The notes: generated by a model from the letters alone, not told the origin. A stretch of 64,000 nucleotides of DNA from Agrococcus sp. SGAir0287 (GCF_005484985.1 NZ_CP027942.1:2232001-2296000); one strand, 5' to 3'; counted from the first letter of the stretch, positions 1 to 8,442 are shown. Made by a program: numbers and translations.

Positions 1-849
1 GCCCAGGCGCGTCACGGCGAGCTGGGCGAGCGCCACGCGGTCGCGCGGCTCCGGCACGTCCTCGATGAGCTGCGTCGCGGCGTCGATGCGGAACTTCGGC
101 TTCGACGTGCGCGCCGGCGCGCCGCGGCGCAGCCACGCGAGCTCCTTCCGCATGAGGCTCTGACGCTTCGCCTCCGTGACGCGCGCCATGCGGTCGCGCT
201 CGACGCGCTGCAGCACGTATGCGGCGTAGCCGCCCTCGAAGGGCTCGACGATGCCGTCGTGCACCTCCCACGTGTCGGTGCACACCGCGTCGAGGAACCA
301 CCGGTCGTGCGTCACGACCGCGAGCGCGCCGCGCCCAGAGCCGAGCCGCCGCACGAGGTGGTCGGCGAGCCAGGCGATGCCCTGCACGTCGAGGTGGTTC
401 GTCGGCTCGTCGAGCAGCAGCACGTCCCAGTCGCCTGCGAGCAGCCGCGCGAGCGCCACGCGACGTCGCTGGCCGCCGGAGAGCGACGCGATCGTGGCAT
501 CCCACGGCACGTCGCCGGCGAGCCCAGCCACGATCTCGCGGATGCGGGCGTCGCCTGCCCACTCGTGCTCCTCGCGGTCGCCGACGATCGTCGCGCCGAC
601 CGTGCCCTCGTGATCGAGCACGTCGCGCTGGTCGAGCATGCCGACGCGCAGGCCGCCGCGATGCGTGACGCGGCCGTCGTCGGGCTGCAGCGTGCCCGCG
701 AGCAGACGCAGCAGCGTCGACTTGCCGTCGCCGTTGCGGCCGACGATGCCGATGCGATCGCCGTCGTCGAGTCCGAGCGAGACCGACTCGAAGACGACGC
801 GATTGGGATGCGCGAGGCGGATGCGCTCAGCGCCGAGGAGGTGTGCCAT
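1..849 (-). CDS. ABC-F family ATP-binding protein (partial, 3' end off the window)
   Basis: The first 283 codons of a soluble twin-ATPase protein; the rest lies left of the window. The first nucleotide-binding domain is complete, with Walker A GRNGDGKS (residues 37-44), signature LSGGQRRRVALAR followed closely by Walker B VLLLDEPTNHLD, and an H-loop THDRWF. A basic inter-domain linker (KRQSLMRKELAWLRRG) follows. There are no membrane segments, which with the linker marks ABC-F (EttA/Uup type) rather than a transporter. Family members act on the ribosome; which subgroup this is cannot be told from half the protein. GGAGGG ends 2 nt before the ATG. It is last in a minus-strand series after ispE and the DUF3467 gene. 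Confidence 0.93.
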   Translation of the reverse strand, partial: MAHLLGAERIRLAHPNRVVFESVSLGLDDGDRIGIVGRNGDGKSTLLRLLAGTLQPDDGRVTHRGGLRVGMLDQRDVLDHEGTVGATIVGDREEHEWAGDARIREIVAGLAGDVPWDATIASLSGGQRRRVALARLLAGDWDVLLLDEPTNHLDVQGIAWLADHLVRRLGSGRGALAVVTHDRWFLDAVCTDTWEVHDGIVEPFEGGYAAYVLQRVERDRMARVTEAKRQSLMRKELAWLRRGAPARTSKPKFRIDAATQLIEDVPEPRDRVALAQLAVTRLG

Positions 850-857
850 GTCCCTCC

Positions 858-863
858 AGGGTA
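858..863 (-). promoter_or_regulatory. -10 element of the ABC-F gene
   Basis: TACCCT read on the minus strand, 8 nt before the ATG at 849. The interval also carries GGAGGG, so the transcript may have a very short leader rather than none. Confidence 0.35.
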
Positions 864-893
864 GGCGCGGCGGCGGCGGTCGCCGGGCGCCGC

Positions 894-1166
894 TCAGTCG
901 CCGAGCGGCTCCTCGCGCGGCTTCGCGGCGCGCTCGTAGTGCGCGAGCTGCTCGTTGAGCGCACGCATGAGCTGGAAGATCTGGTCGGGCAGCACCTTCA
1001 CGCGGCTCACGACCTGCGCGTCGAGGCGCTCCGGCGAGCGGCCCGTGATCGCGGCGAAGTCGAGGGTGAAGTAGTGCCCGTTCTGCCCGACGGCGACGAA
1101 GTCGGCGAGGACGCCGCCTGCGATGGACTCGGGCACGTGCAGGCGGATGGCGGGATCGTCGCTCAT
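894..1166 (-). CDS. DUF3467-like small protein
   Basis: A 90-residue soluble protein. The central block GHYFTLDFAAITG, then VVSRVKVLPDQIFQLMRAL and a final LAHYERA, matches the layout I know for DUF3467: a beta-rich start ending in 'LDF', an 'sRv.l.P' step, and a C-terminal helix ending in 'YE'. The biochemical function of that family is not established. The start ATG at 1166 is preferred because the protein begins just before the conserved block and a GATGCT hexamer sits 6 nt upstream. It lies 28 nt after the ispE stop and 44 nt before the ABC-F gene on the same strand. Confidence 0.75.
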   Translation of the reverse strand: MSDDPAIRLHVPESIAGGVLADFVAVGQNGHYFTLDFAAITGRSPERLDAQVVSRVKVLPDQIFQLMRALNEQLAHYERAAKPREEPLGD

Positions 1167-1172
1167 GCCCCC

Positions 1173-1178
1173 AGCATC
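1173..1178 (-). promoter_or_regulatory. Possible leaderless -10 of the DUF3467 gene
   Basis: GATGCT on the minus strand, 6 nt from the ATG at 1166. The first base departs from TAnnnT, so this is a weaker member of the set. Confidence 0.35.
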
Positions 1179-1194
1179 CCGCAGGACGCCCCGC

Positions 1195-2115
1195 TCAGTC
1201 GATGAGCCGCGCGCCGGGCACGGGACCCGTGACCTTCGTCGCCGTGATGCGCGCCGCCGACAGCGCGATCTGCAGCTCGAGCGCCGCGTCGAGGTCGGCG
1301 CAGAGGAAGGCGCACGTGGGGCCGGAGCCGGACACGATGCCCGCGAGGGCGCCGTTGCGCTCGCCGAGCTCGAGCGTGCCGGCGAGCCGCGGCGCGAGGT
1401 GCAGCGCCGCGGGCTGCAGGTCGTTCGAGAGCACCTCGGCGAGCATGTGCGCGTCGCCGAGGCGCAGCGCCTGCAGCACGCGCGCATCGACCTCGGGCCT
1501 GCGCACGGCCGGCATGATGTCGGCGCGGTGGCGCAGGCGGTGCTCGTCGAGCTCGGCGTAGACGTCCGGCGTCGACAGGCCCTCGTCGCCGAACGCGAGG
1601 ACCCAGTGCAGCTGACCCTGCGCGAGGGCAGGGCTCAGCTCGTCGCCGCGCCCCGTGCCGACGGCGGTGCCGCCCTGCAGCGCGAACGGCACGTCGGCGC
1701 CGAGACGCGCCGCGAGCCGGTGCAGCTCGTCGCGGCCGAGCCGCAGTCCCCAGAGCTCGGCGCATGCGACGAGCGTCGCCGCCGCATCCGCGGATCCGCC
1801 GCCCATGCCGCCCGCGACGGGCACGTGCTTCTCGATCGACAGCGCGACGCCGCTCGTGATCTTCGCGTGCCGCGCGAGCAGCATCGCGGCGCGCACGGCG
1901 AGGTTGTCGGCGCCCGTCGACAGCCCGGAGACGTCGACGGGGCCCGTGAACGTCACCGAGAAGTCGTCGGCCTCGCGCGCCTCGACGATCTCGAGCAGGC
2001 TCACCGCGTGGTAGGCCGTGGCGATCTCGTGGTACCCGTCGTCCTGCAGCGATCCGACGCCGAGGTAGACGTTGATCTTCCCGGGCGCCTTCGCTCTGAC
2101 GACGCTCGGCTGCAC
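1195..2115 (-). CDS. ispE: 4-diphosphocytidyl-2-C-methyl-D-erythritol kinase
   Basis: A 306-residue GHMP-family kinase. It phosphorylates the 2-hydroxyl of CDP-ME in the MEP route to isopentenyl diphosphate, in the cytosol. The N-terminus [15 protein letters not shown] is the IspE substrate-binding motif, and [17 protein letters not shown] is the glycine-rich ATP loop. GSGPTCAFL near the C-terminus is GHMP motif 3. Length is normal for the family. The start is GTG at 2115, with a TAGGGT hexamer 7 nt upstream, so it may have its own leaderless promoter even though it follows rsmA by 82 nt. The order tatD-rsmA-ispE is typical for actinobacteria. Confidence 0.97.
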   Translation of the reverse strand: MQPSVVRAKAPGKINVYLGVGSLQDDGYHEIATAYHAVSLLEIVEAREADDFSVTFTGPVDVSGLSTGADNLAVRAAMLLARHAKITSGVALSIEKHVPVAGGMGGGSADAAATLVACAELWGLRLGRDELHRLAARLGADVPFALQGGTAVGTGRGDELSPALAQGQLHWVLAFGDEGLSTPDVYAELDEHRLRHRADIMPAVRRPEVDARVLQALRLGDAHMLAEVLSNDLQPAALHLAPRLAGTLELGERNGALAGIVSGSGPTCAFLCADLDAALELQIALSAARITATKVTGPVPGARLID

Positions 2116-2122
2116 GCGTTCG

Positions 2123-2128
2123 ACCCTA
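2123..2128 (-). promoter_or_regulatory. Leaderless -10 of ispE
   Basis: TAGGGT on the minus strand with 7 nt to the GTG start at 2115. It lies in the 82-nt rsmA-ispE gap, so ispE can be transcribed apart from rsmA. Confidence 0.5.
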
Positions 2129-2197
2129 TCCGCGCGGCGGGCGCCGATCCTCCACGTCCGCCCAGCGCGGGCACCGCCTCGCGAGCGATCCGCGTCG

Positions 2198-3031
2198 TCA
2201 GGCGAGCAGCGAGCCCGCGCGCGTGAAGGCGGCGAGGTCGAGCTGCTCGCCGCGCAGCATGGGGTCGATGCCGACCGACTCGAGCGCGCTCGACGCCTCG
2301 GCCGACGAGCCGAAGACGCTCGAGAGCGCCTGCCGCAGCATCTTGCGTCGCTGCCCGAACGCGGCGTCGATCACCCGGAAGGTCGCGCGGCGCAGCGTCT
2401 CGTCGCCGGGCAGCTCGCCGCGGCGGAAGCCCACGAGCACGCTGTCGACGTTCGGCACGGGCCAGAAGACCTGTCGGGAGACGTCGGCCTCGAGCGCCCA
2501 TGCGCCCCACCACGCGACCTTCGCGCTCGGTGATCCGTACGTCTTCGATCCCGGCGGCGCCGCGAGGCGATGCCCGACCTCCGCCTGCACCATGACGAGG
2601 ATGCGCTCGATCGAGTCGAACGTCTCGAGCAGGTGGATGAGCACCGGCACCGACACGTTGTAGGGCAGGTTCGCCACGACCGCCTCGGGCGCGACGGCGA
2701 CGTCGTCGGCCGACAGGTGCAGCGCATCCTTCGCGACGACCGTCAGCGAGGCCTCCGGCTGATGCTGCGCGAGGGTGCGCGGCAGCCGCTCGGCGAGACG
2801 CGGGTCGATCTCCACGGCCGTGACGGCGCAGCCGGCCTCCGTGAGGCCGAGCGTGAGCGAGCCGAGGCCCGGCCCGACCTCGAGCACGGCGCGACCGTCG
2901 ACGTCGGCGGTGCGCACGATGCGGCGCACGGTGTTGGCGTCGTGCACGAAGTTCTGCCCCCACCGCTTCGTCGGCGTGAGGTCGAGCTCGGCGGCGAGGC
3001 GGCGGATCTCGGTGGCGCCGAGCAGGCTCAT
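2198..3031 (-). CDS. rsmA: 16S rRNA (adenine1518-N6/adenine1519-N6)-dimethyltransferase
   Basis: A 277-residue SAM-dependent methyltransferase (KsgA) that dimethylates two adjacent adenosines in the 3'-terminal hairpin of 16S rRNA during 30S maturation. Visible motifs are [10 protein letters not shown] at the N-terminus, the SAM motif [14 protein letters not shown], the acidic VEIDPRL loop and the catalytic NLPYNVSV. The C-terminal domain contains [11 protein letters not shown], normal for the family. The ATG overlaps the tatD stop (ATGA), so translation is coupled to tatD. In many actinobacteria an rpf gene lies between tatD and this gene; here there is none. Confidence 0.97.
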   Translation of the reverse strand: MSLLGATEIRRLAAELDLTPTKRWGQNFVHDANTVRRIVRTADVDGRAVLEVGPGLGSLTLGLTEAGCAVTAVEIDPRLAERLPRTLAQHQPEASLTVVAKDALHLSADDVAVAPEAVVANLPYNVSVPVLIHLLETFDSIERILVMVQAEVGHRLAAPPGSKTYGSPSAKVAWWGAWALEADVSRQVFWPVPNVDSVLVGFRRGELPGDETLRRATFRVIDAAFGQRRKMLRQALSSVFGSSAEASSALESVGIDPMLRGEQLDLAAFTRAGSLLA

Positions 3032-3936
3032 GCCCACGTCCCGTACGCGCGGTGCGTGTTCTCGGTGAGCTGCGCGGCGAGCTCGTCGGCATCCGCACCG
3101 CGGCGCTCGGCCATCGCCCGCACGGTGACGGGGATGAGGTAGGGGCTGTTCGGCTGCCCGCGGTGCGGCGTGGGCGTGAGGAAGGGCGCGTCGGTCTCGA
3201 CGAGCAGCAGCGCCGGATCGGCGACCGCGACGGCGCGATGCAGGTTCCTCGCGTTGCCGAACGTGACCGTGCCGGCGAACGACATGTACCAGCCGTGCTC
3301 GTTCGCGATGCGAGCGAGGTCCTCGTCGCCGGAGAAGCAGTGGAACACGGTCGTCTCGGGCGCGCCGACCCGCAGGAGGGTCTCGACGACGGCGTCGTGC
3401 GCGTCGCGGTCGTGGATCTGCAGCGCGATCCCGTGCCGCTTGGCGATGTCGATGTGCGCCTCGAACGACTCGTGCTGCGCGCGCCTGCCGTCCTCGCCCG
3501 TGCGGAAGAAGTCCAGCCCCGTCTCGCCGACGGCGCGCACGCGGGGCTGCGCGGCGAGCTCGTCGATGCGGCCGAGCGCGTCGAAGAGCGTGTCGGCGTC
3601 GGCGTAGCCCGGCGCCTCGTTGGGATGCAGCGCCACGGCGGCGAGCACGCGAGGATCGGCCGCGGCGAGCGCGGCCGACCACTCGGACGATGGCACGTCG
3701 CCGCCCACCTGGATGACGCCGGCGACGCCCGAGCGCTCGGCGGCATCCAGCGCCTCGCGGTAGCCGAAGGCCTCGCCGTCCTTGATCTCGAGGTGCGTGT
3801 GGTTGTCGTACACGGGCACGCCGAGCGGCGCCGGCTCCGGCGGCCGCGTCATGTCGCGGCCGGGGCTCGCCGCGCGCTCGCGCACGTACTCGCCGCCGGG
3901 CAGCGCATGGGGTCCGGGTTCGTCGGGCAGCGTCAC
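3028..3936 (-). CDS. tatD: TatD family metal-dependent hydrolase / deoxyribonuclease
   Basis: A 302-residue TIM-barrel amidohydrolase-type metalloenzyme. Metal ligands are seen in DNHTHLE, GETGLDFF, the middle histidine of LQIHDRD, the HCFSG loop and ETDAPFL, in the expected order. TatD proteins have 3'-5' exonuclease activity and are linked to DNA repair and turnover. About 38 residues precede the DNHTH motif, longer than usual. The GTG at 3936 fits a TAGGCT hexamer 6 nt upstream; an internal start nearer the barrel cannot be excluded. It is coupled to rsmA by a 4-bp overlap. Confidence 0.95.
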   Translation of the reverse strand: MTLPDEPGPHALPGGEYVRERAASPGRDMTRPPEPAPLGVPVYDNHTHLEIKDGEAFGYREALDAAERSGVAGVIQVGGDVPSSEWSAALAAADPRVLAAVALHPNEAPGYADADTLFDALGRIDELAAQPRVRAVGETGLDFFRTGEDGRRAQHESFEAHIDIAKRHGIALQIHDRDAHDAVVETLLRVGAPETTVFHCFSGDEDLARIANEHGWYMSFAGTVTFGNARNLHRAVAVADPALLLVETDAPFLTPTPHRGQPNSPYLIPVTVRAMAERRGADADELAAQLTENTHRAYGTWA

Positions 3937-3942
3937 CGCTCC

Positions 3943-3948
3943 AGCCTA
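3943..3948 (-). promoter_or_regulatory. Leaderless -10 of tatD-rsmA
   Basis: TAGGCT on the minus strand, 6 nt from the GTG at 3936. It would drive the coupled tatD-rsmA pair. Confidence 0.5.
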
Positions 3949-4092
3949 GGTCCGCCGCGCCCTCCCGATCCTCGGGCGCGGCCCAGCGCACGGCATGCCT
4001 CACGGCGCGGGCTGACGAACGACTCGCGCACCCGGTTGTGTGGTGCCTCCCATCCGCCTGCGTCATGCTCGAGGCAGTCGAAGGAGGCCGAC

Positions 4093-4620
4093 ATGACCAC
4101 CGCATCGCGCACGACCCGCACCGCGCTCGCGCTGCTCGCCGCAGCCGGACTCGCGCTCACCGCCGCCTGCTCGTCGACCACGAGCCCCGGGGCGTCCGGC
4201 GACCCGACCGACGAGCCGACGTCGTCGACGAGCCCGAGCCCCATCGACTCCGCGCCCCCGGCCGCCGGCGACCCCACGCCCATCCCCGACGACGACCCGC
4301 GCCTGTCGGATGCGATGGGCTCGCAGACCTTCCCGATCGTCGAGTGGGCCGAGGAGGGCACGACGATCGCCGTGCTCGTCGGCGGCTCCGGGTCGGCGGC
4401 GTGCGTGCCGTCGCCCGTGGGCGCGACCGTCGAGAGCGCGACGGCGATCACCGTCGAGTTCACGCCGCCGGACGGCGACATGATGTGCACCGCCGACTTC
4501 CGCGTCTACGGCTGGGAGATCCCGCTCACGGGCGAGGTCGACGCAACGCAGACGATCGAGGTCACGGTCGATGGGCTCACCGAGCAGGGCGAGCCGACCG
4601 TCGTGCCGCTGGCCCCGTAG
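4093..4620 (+). CDS. Small secreted lipoprotein of unknown function
   Basis: A 175-residue predicted lipoprotein. A signal peptide (TALALLAAAGLALTAAC) ends at a lipobox cysteine. A Ser/Pro/Thr/Asp-rich linker of about 50 residues follows, then a compact domain of about 110 residues with two cysteines (ACVPS and MMCTADF) that could form a disulfide. AAGGAGG lies 5 nt before the ATG, the strongest ribosome-binding site nearby. The last base of its TAG stop is the first base of the next gene's GTG. I recognise no family; the beta-rich end (TIEVTVDGL) suggests an extracytoplasmic beta-sandwich, which is inference. Confidence 0.85.
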   Translation: MTTASRTTRTALALLAAAGLALTAACSSTTSPGASGDPTDEPTSSTSPSPIDSAPPAAGDPTPIPDDDPRLSDAMGSQTFPIVEWAEEGTTIAVLVGGSGSAACVPSPVGATVESATAITVEFTPPDGDMMCTADFRVYGWEIPLTGEVDATQTIEVTVDGLTEQGEPTVVPLAP

Positions 4621-4997
4621 TGGTCGACGAGCACCAGCCGCGCATCGTCGAGGGGAGGCCCGTCGAGCGCACCGCCCGGCGCGGCCTTCCCGACGGCGTC
4701 GACCGCGACGCGCTGGAGCGCGGCCCGGTCGTGCGCAGGCTCGACGCCGAGCGGATCGTCGTCGCGCTCCTCGCCCCCGCCGACGCGCCGCCCGTCGCGA
4801 TCGCCACGAGGCGCCACGGCGCCGTCGTCCACGCCGTCTTCCAGCCGACGATCGTGAAGGGGCCGCGAGGCGCGGGCGTGCCGTGGCACCACGTGCTGCG
4901 CCTGCCGGACGCGGTCGGGCTCGACGACCCCCTCGTCGTGCGCGTCGTCGGGCTGGGCTTCGACGCGGACGTCGACCTCGCCGTCCCGCCGCGCTGA
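4620..4997 (+). CDS. Hypothetical protein coupled to the lipoprotein
   Basis: A 125-residue protein starting at GTG 4620, which shares one base with the upstream TAG stop. No signal peptide or membrane segment is seen. The sequence has regular hydrophobic strands (RIVVALLAPA, VAIATRR, VHAVFQ, LVVRVVGLGF) separated by charged loops, which looks like a real folded protein rather than a shadow frame. No family is recognised. The one-base overlap suggests re-initiation after the lipoprotein and hence a joint role. It ends 26 nt before the convergent SRPBCC gene. Confidence 0.6.
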   Translation: MVDEHQPRIVEGRPVERTARRGLPDGVDRDALERGPVVRRLDAERIVVALLAPADAPPVAIATRRHGAVVHAVFQPTIVKGPRGAGVPWHHVLRLPDAVGLDDPLVVRVVGLGFDADVDLAVPPR

Positions 4998-5023
4998 GCC
5001 GCTGCGCGGAGGGCAGTCGGGCG

Positions 5024-5491
5024 TCAGGCCAGCTGCGCGAGCAGCTCGTCGATCCGCTCGAAGTCCGAGTCCATGCCGCCCTCGTCGAGGCCGGACTCGA
5101 CCATGCGGTCGCACGCCTCCCTCGTCGCGTAGGTCGACGTGATCGTGAGCTCGCAGCGGCCGTCGGCCGTCTCGGCGAGCTCGAGGATCTCCAGCGTCAC
5201 GTCGTGCTCGCCGTCGAACTGCCACGTGTGCACGATCCGCGTCGGCAGCACCTCGTGGTACGCGCCCCAGAAGCGGTAGCGCCCCTCGCCGACCTCGACC
5301 GTGTAGTCGAACGCGCCGCCCGTGACGGCGTCGAAGCGATCGATGCGCACGCGCGAGCCGCGTGGCCCCATCCAGCGCACGAAGAGGTCGGCGGTCGTGT
5401 GCACGCGGTGCAGGTCCTCGACCGAGCCGTCGAACGTCCGACGATGGACGATGCTCTGCTCGCCGACGCGCTCGTGGGTCGTGCTGGTCAC
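5024..5491 (-). CDS. SRPBCC (AHSA1-type) domain protein
   Basis: A 155-residue single-domain protein. VHTTADLFVRWMGPRG is the typical entry motif ('p.e.vf..W..P') of AHSA1-like SRPBCC proteins. FDYTVEVGEGRYRFWGAYHEVLPTRIVHTW and the closing DSDFERIDELLAQL (cut here for length) are also characteristic of small bacterial START-like proteins that bind hydrophobic ligands; the ligand is unknown. The start is GTG at 5491, with GGAGG 6 nt upstream in the minus-strand transcript. Confidence 0.85.
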   Translation of the reverse strand: MTSTTHERVGEQSIVHRRTFDGSVEDLHRVHTTADLFVRWMGPRGSRVRIDRFDAVTGGAFDYTVEVGEGRYRFWGAYHEVLPTRIVHTWQFDGEHDVTLEILELAETADGRCELTITSTYATREACDRMVESGLDEGGMDSDFERIDELLAQLA

Positions 5492-5564
5492 GGATGCCTC
5501 CTCGCCGGCGCCACGTGCGCCGACGTCGACGCTAGCGCCGCCGACCTCGCCGTGGCGAGGCCCG

Positions 5565-6005
5565 TCAGGCGTCGACGCCGGGACGCGGCACGTAGATCCA
5601 CGCCTCGCGGCCGGAGGCGAGCACGACCGACGTGCGCTCGTAGCCGACCGACTCGTAGCGGTCCGTCGCGGCGAGGCCGCCGTCGTCGAGCGTCAGCACG
5701 CCGCCGTCGACGCGATCGGCGGGGTCGCCCGAGCGCTCGATGCCAGGATGCTCGTCGCTGCCGGACGCGGCGATGACGGCCGGGTCGGTGATGCGCACCG
5801 TCGTCAGACGCCAGCCGACGAGCGAGTCGGGCACGGTCGGCACGGGGCCGCCATAGATCGCCTGCTGCACCGAGCCCTGGCGGAGCGTGCCGAACGAGAA
5901 GACGTCGTGCGTGGTGCGCGCCGCGTCGTCGTCGACGCCCGGCTGGTCGAGCAGCGGCTCGTCGCCCGTCGGGCCGCCTGCGGCGAACCCGTCGACGCTC
6001 GTCAC
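5565..6005 (-). CDS. Gamma-glutamylcyclotransferase-like (AIG2/GGCT fold) protein
   Basis: A 146-residue protein. VFSFGTLRQGSVQ matches the GGCT-fold phosphate-binding motif ('vf.YGtLr.g'), and the C-terminal ATDRYESVGYERTSV plus EAWIYVP matches the 'lD.yE...Y.R..v.v...a.vYv' ending. The fold is known for gamma-glutamyl amine cyclisation, but substrates of small bacterial members are mostly unknown. About 35 acidic residues precede the domain. The start is GTG 6005, overlapping the metG stop (GTGA), so it is translationally coupled to metG. Confidence 0.8.
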   Translation of the reverse strand: MTSVDGFAAGGPTGDEPLLDQPGVDDDAARTTHDVFSFGTLRQGSVQQAIYGGPVPTVPDSLVGWRLTTVRITDPAVIAASGSDEHPGIERSGDPADRVDGGVLTLDDGGLAATDRYESVGYERTSVVLASGREAWIYVPRPGVDA

Positions 6006-7540
6006 TGCGCCTCGACGCGCGGGAACAGCGGGGGGATCGTCGTGACGCGACCCGTGCCCCGCCACGCGTGCGCTGCGCGGACGTCCTGCGCTGCGACGGC
6101 GCCCTCGCCGCCGACGGCCTCCCACAGCGCCTGCGTCGACCGCGTCATGACCGGCGCGAGGAGGATCGCGACGGTGCCGATGCCCTGCACGAGCGTCGCG
6201 AGCACGCCGTCGAGCTCGTCGCTGCGCGTCTCGTCCTTCGCGAGCACCCACGGCGCTCGCTCGGTGACGAATCCGTTCAGGCGGTCGACGACGCGCATGG
6301 CCTGGTCGATCGCCTCGTGGATCTGGAACCGGTCGATCGCGGCATCCGCACGCACGACCGCCGCCTCGAGCAGCTCGGCGACCTCCGGCACGGCCGCCGC
6401 GTCGGGCACGACGCCGTCGCGGTACTTCTGCACCATCGCGATCGCGCGCGAGGCGAGGTTGCCCAGGCCGTTCGCGAGCTCCGCGTGGTAGCGGGCGTCG
6501 AGGTCCTCCCACGAGAACGACCCGTCGGAGCCGAACGCGATGGCGCGCATGAAGTAGTAGCGGAAGGCGTCGACGCCGAAGACGTCGGTGATCTGCTGCG
6601 GCGCGATGCCCGTGGCCTTCGACTTCGACATCTTCTCGCCGCCGACGAGCAGCCAGCCGTGGCCGAAGACGTGCTCGGAGACCTCGATGCCTGCCGCCAT
6701 CTGCATCGCGGGCCAGATGACCGCATGGAAGCGGGCGATGTCCTTGCCGACGATGTGCGTCGCGGGCCACCGCGAGGCGAACCGCTCGTCGTCGACGCCG
6801 TAGCCGATCGCCGTCACGTAGTTGAGCAGCGCCTCGAACCACACGTAGACGACGTGGGTGTCGTCCCACGGCACCTTCACGCCCCAGTCGAACGTCGAGC
6901 GGCTGATCGACAGGTCGGTGAGGCCCTGCGCCACGAACGCGCGCACCTCGTTGCGCACGTGCTCGGGCTGCACGTAGTCGGGGCGCGACTCGTACAGGTC
7001 GAGCAGCTGCTGCTGGAAGTGGGACAGCCTGAAGAAGTAGTTCGCCTCGCGCACGGTCTCGACGGGGCGCGAGTGGATGGCGCACACGAGCTGGCCCTCG
7101 TACTCGCCCGTGCCGGGCACGAGGTCGCCGGCCGTCTTGTACTCCTCGCAGCCGACGCAGTACTCGGCCTCGAACTCGCCGTGGTAGATCCAGCCGGCGT
7201 CGTACAGGCGCTGCAGGAAGATGCGCACGCCCGCCTCGTGACGCGCCTCCGTCGTGCGGATGAAGTCGTCGTTGGCGATGTCGAGCAGCTCGAGCTGCGG
7301 CTTCCACGCCGTCTCGACGAGCCGATCCGTCCACTCCTGCGGCGTCGTCTCGTGCGCGATCGCCGTGCGCATGATCTTCTGGCCGTGCTCATCGGTGCCC
7401 GTGAGCATGAAGGTGTCGTCGCCGCGCATGCGGTGCCAGCGGGCGAGCGCGTCGGTCGCGACCTCGTTGTAGGCGTGGCCGATGTGCGGCACGTCGTTGA
7501 CGTAGTAGATCGGCGTCGTGACCGTGAACCGCTCAGGCAT
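6002..7540 (-). CDS. metG: Methionyl-tRNA synthetase
   Basis: A class I aminoacyl-tRNA synthetase of 512 residues that charges tRNA-Met. The HIGH motif (VPHIGHAYNEV, residues 19-22) and KMSKS motif (KMSKSKAT) are intact. The connective peptide has one zinc knuckle (CVGCEEY ... LVCAIH), in which the fourth ligand is a histidine, and the anticodon-binding helical domain ends near the C-terminus. There is no C-terminal tRNA-binding extension. I chose ATG 7540 over ATG 7549: TAGGAT overlaps the earlier ATG and sits 7 nt before the later one, the window's usual leaderless layout. It follows rsmI by 10 nt. Confidence 0.98.
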   Translation of the reverse strand: MPERFTVTTPIYYVNDVPHIGHAYNEVATDALARWHRMRGDDTFMLTGTDEHGQKIMRTAIAHETTPQEWTDRLVETAWKPQLELLDIANDDFIRTTEARHEAGVRIFLQRLYDAGWIYHGEFEAEYCVGCEEYKTAGDLVPGTGEYEGQLVCAIHSRPVETVREANYFFRLSHFQQQLLDLYESRPDYVQPEHVRNEVRAFVAQGLTDLSISRSTFDWGVKVPWDDTHVVYVWFEALLNYVTAIGYGVDDERFASRWPATHIVGKDIARFHAVIWPAMQMAAGIEVSEHVFGHGWLLVGGEKMSKSKATGIAPQQITDVFGVDAFRYYFMRAIAFGSDGSFSWEDLDARYHAELANGLGNLASRAIAMVQKYRDGVVPDAAAVPEVAELLEAAVVRADAAIDRFQIHEAIDQAMRVVDRLNGFVTERAPWVLAKDETRSDELDGVLATLVQGIGTVAILLAPVMTRSTQALWEAVGGEGAVAAQDVRAAHAWRGTGRVTTIPPLFPRVEAQ

Positions 7541-7547
7541 GGTCTCC

Positions 7548-7553
7548 ATCCTA
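7548..7553 (-). promoter_or_regulatory. Leaderless -10 of metG
   Basis: TAGGAT on the minus strand, 7 nt before ATG 7540. It overlaps the alternative ATG at 7549 and the rsmI stop region, giving metG its own promoter. Confidence 0.5.
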
Positions 7554-8399
7554 CGAAGGCGCCGACCCGTGTGACGCCGCTGCTCGCGCGGCGAGCACGG
7601 CCTCGTAGAGCTCGCGGCGTCCGCGCCCCGTCACCTCGGCGACCGCGCCTGTCGCATCCTTGAGCCGCTCGCCGCCCTCGACGCGGGCGAGCACCGCCGC
7701 GACGGCGTCGTCGAGGGATGCGGGCGCCGGGCTCGCGCCGCCGATCACGAGCACGATCTCCCCCTTCACGCCCTCGCGCGCCCACGGCTCCAGGTCTGCC
7801 GCCGTGCCGCGCCGCACCTCCTCGAAGCGCTTCGTGAGCTCGCGCGCGACGGCGACGCGGCGGTCGCCCAGCTCGTGCGCGACGTCCGCGAGCGCATCCG
7901 CGAGTCGATGCGGCGACTCGAAGAGCACGACCGTGCGCCGCTCGTCGGCGAGGGCGCGCAGGGCGGCGCGGCGCTCGCCCTGCTTGCGCGGCAGGAAGCC
8001 GTCGAAGGCGAAGCGGTCGGTCGGCAGGCCCGAGAGCGCGAGCGCCGTGAGCACGGCGGATGCGCCGGGCAGCACCGTCACGGGCACGTCGGCGGCGATC
8101 GCCGCCTGCACGAGGCGGAAGCCCGGGTCGGAGACCGTCGGCATGCCGGCGTCCGTGAGCACGAGCACGTCCTGCTCACGCGCCTGCTCGGCGAGCTCGG
8201 GGGCGAGCGCGTCCTCCGTGTGCTCGTGCACCGCGACGAGCGTCGGGCGCTCGGCGCGCTCGATGCCCAGCGCGGCGAGCAGACGCTGCGCCGTGCGCGT
8301 GTCCTCGGCGGCGATGACGGGCGCCGCGGCGAGCGCGTCGCGCAGGCGGCCGGTGGCGTCGCCGAGGTTGCCGATCGGCGTGGCGGCTACGAGGAGCAT
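7551..8399 (-). CDS. rsmI: 16S rRNA (cytidine1402-2'-O)-methyltransferase
   Basis: A 282-residue tetrapyrrole-methylase-fold enzyme that 2'-O-methylates C1402 in the 30S decoding centre. Diagnostic segments are LLVAATPIGNLGD, AEDTRTAQRLLA, LTDAGMPTVSDPG and VLPGASAVLTALALSGL, followed by GFLPRKQGERRA and VVLFESPHRL. The start is ATG 8399, because the conserved N-terminus begins at the next residue and a TTGGAT hexamer lies 6 nt upstream. The open frame continues upstream through the 48-bp repeats, but that extension is not rsmI-like. It is divergent from the mannosyltransferase gene. Confidence 0.97.
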   Translation of the reverse strand: MLLVAATPIGNLGDATGRLRDALAAAPVIAAEDTRTAQRLLAALGIERAERPTLVAVHEHTEDALAPELAEQAREQDVLVLTDAGMPTVSDPGFRLVQAAIAADVPVTVLPGASAVLTALALSGLPTDRFAFDGFLPRKQGERRAALRALADERRTVVLFESPHRLADALADVAHELGDRRVAVARELTKRFEEVRRGTAADLEPWAREGVKGEIVLVIGGASPAPASLDDAVAAVLARVEGGERLKDATGAVAEVTGRGRRELYEAVLAARAAASHGSAPS

Positions 8400-8405
8400 C
8401 CCGTC

Positions 8406-8411
8406 ATCCAA
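8406..8411 (-). promoter_or_regulatory. Leaderless -10 of rsmI
   Basis: TTGGAT on the minus strand, 6 nt from ATG 8399, sitting between the gene and the first 48-bp repeat unit. Confidence 0.4.
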
Positions 8412-8442
8412 CCAGCCCCCCTCGGATGCCGGCTCCGCTTCG

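Noticed and set aside
4506..5225. A 239-codon minus-strand frame over the second gene of the lipoprotein pair
   Set aside because: Arg/Asp-biased low-quality translation that also overlaps the SRPBCC gene in another frame; the plus-strand frame has better composition and a coupled start.
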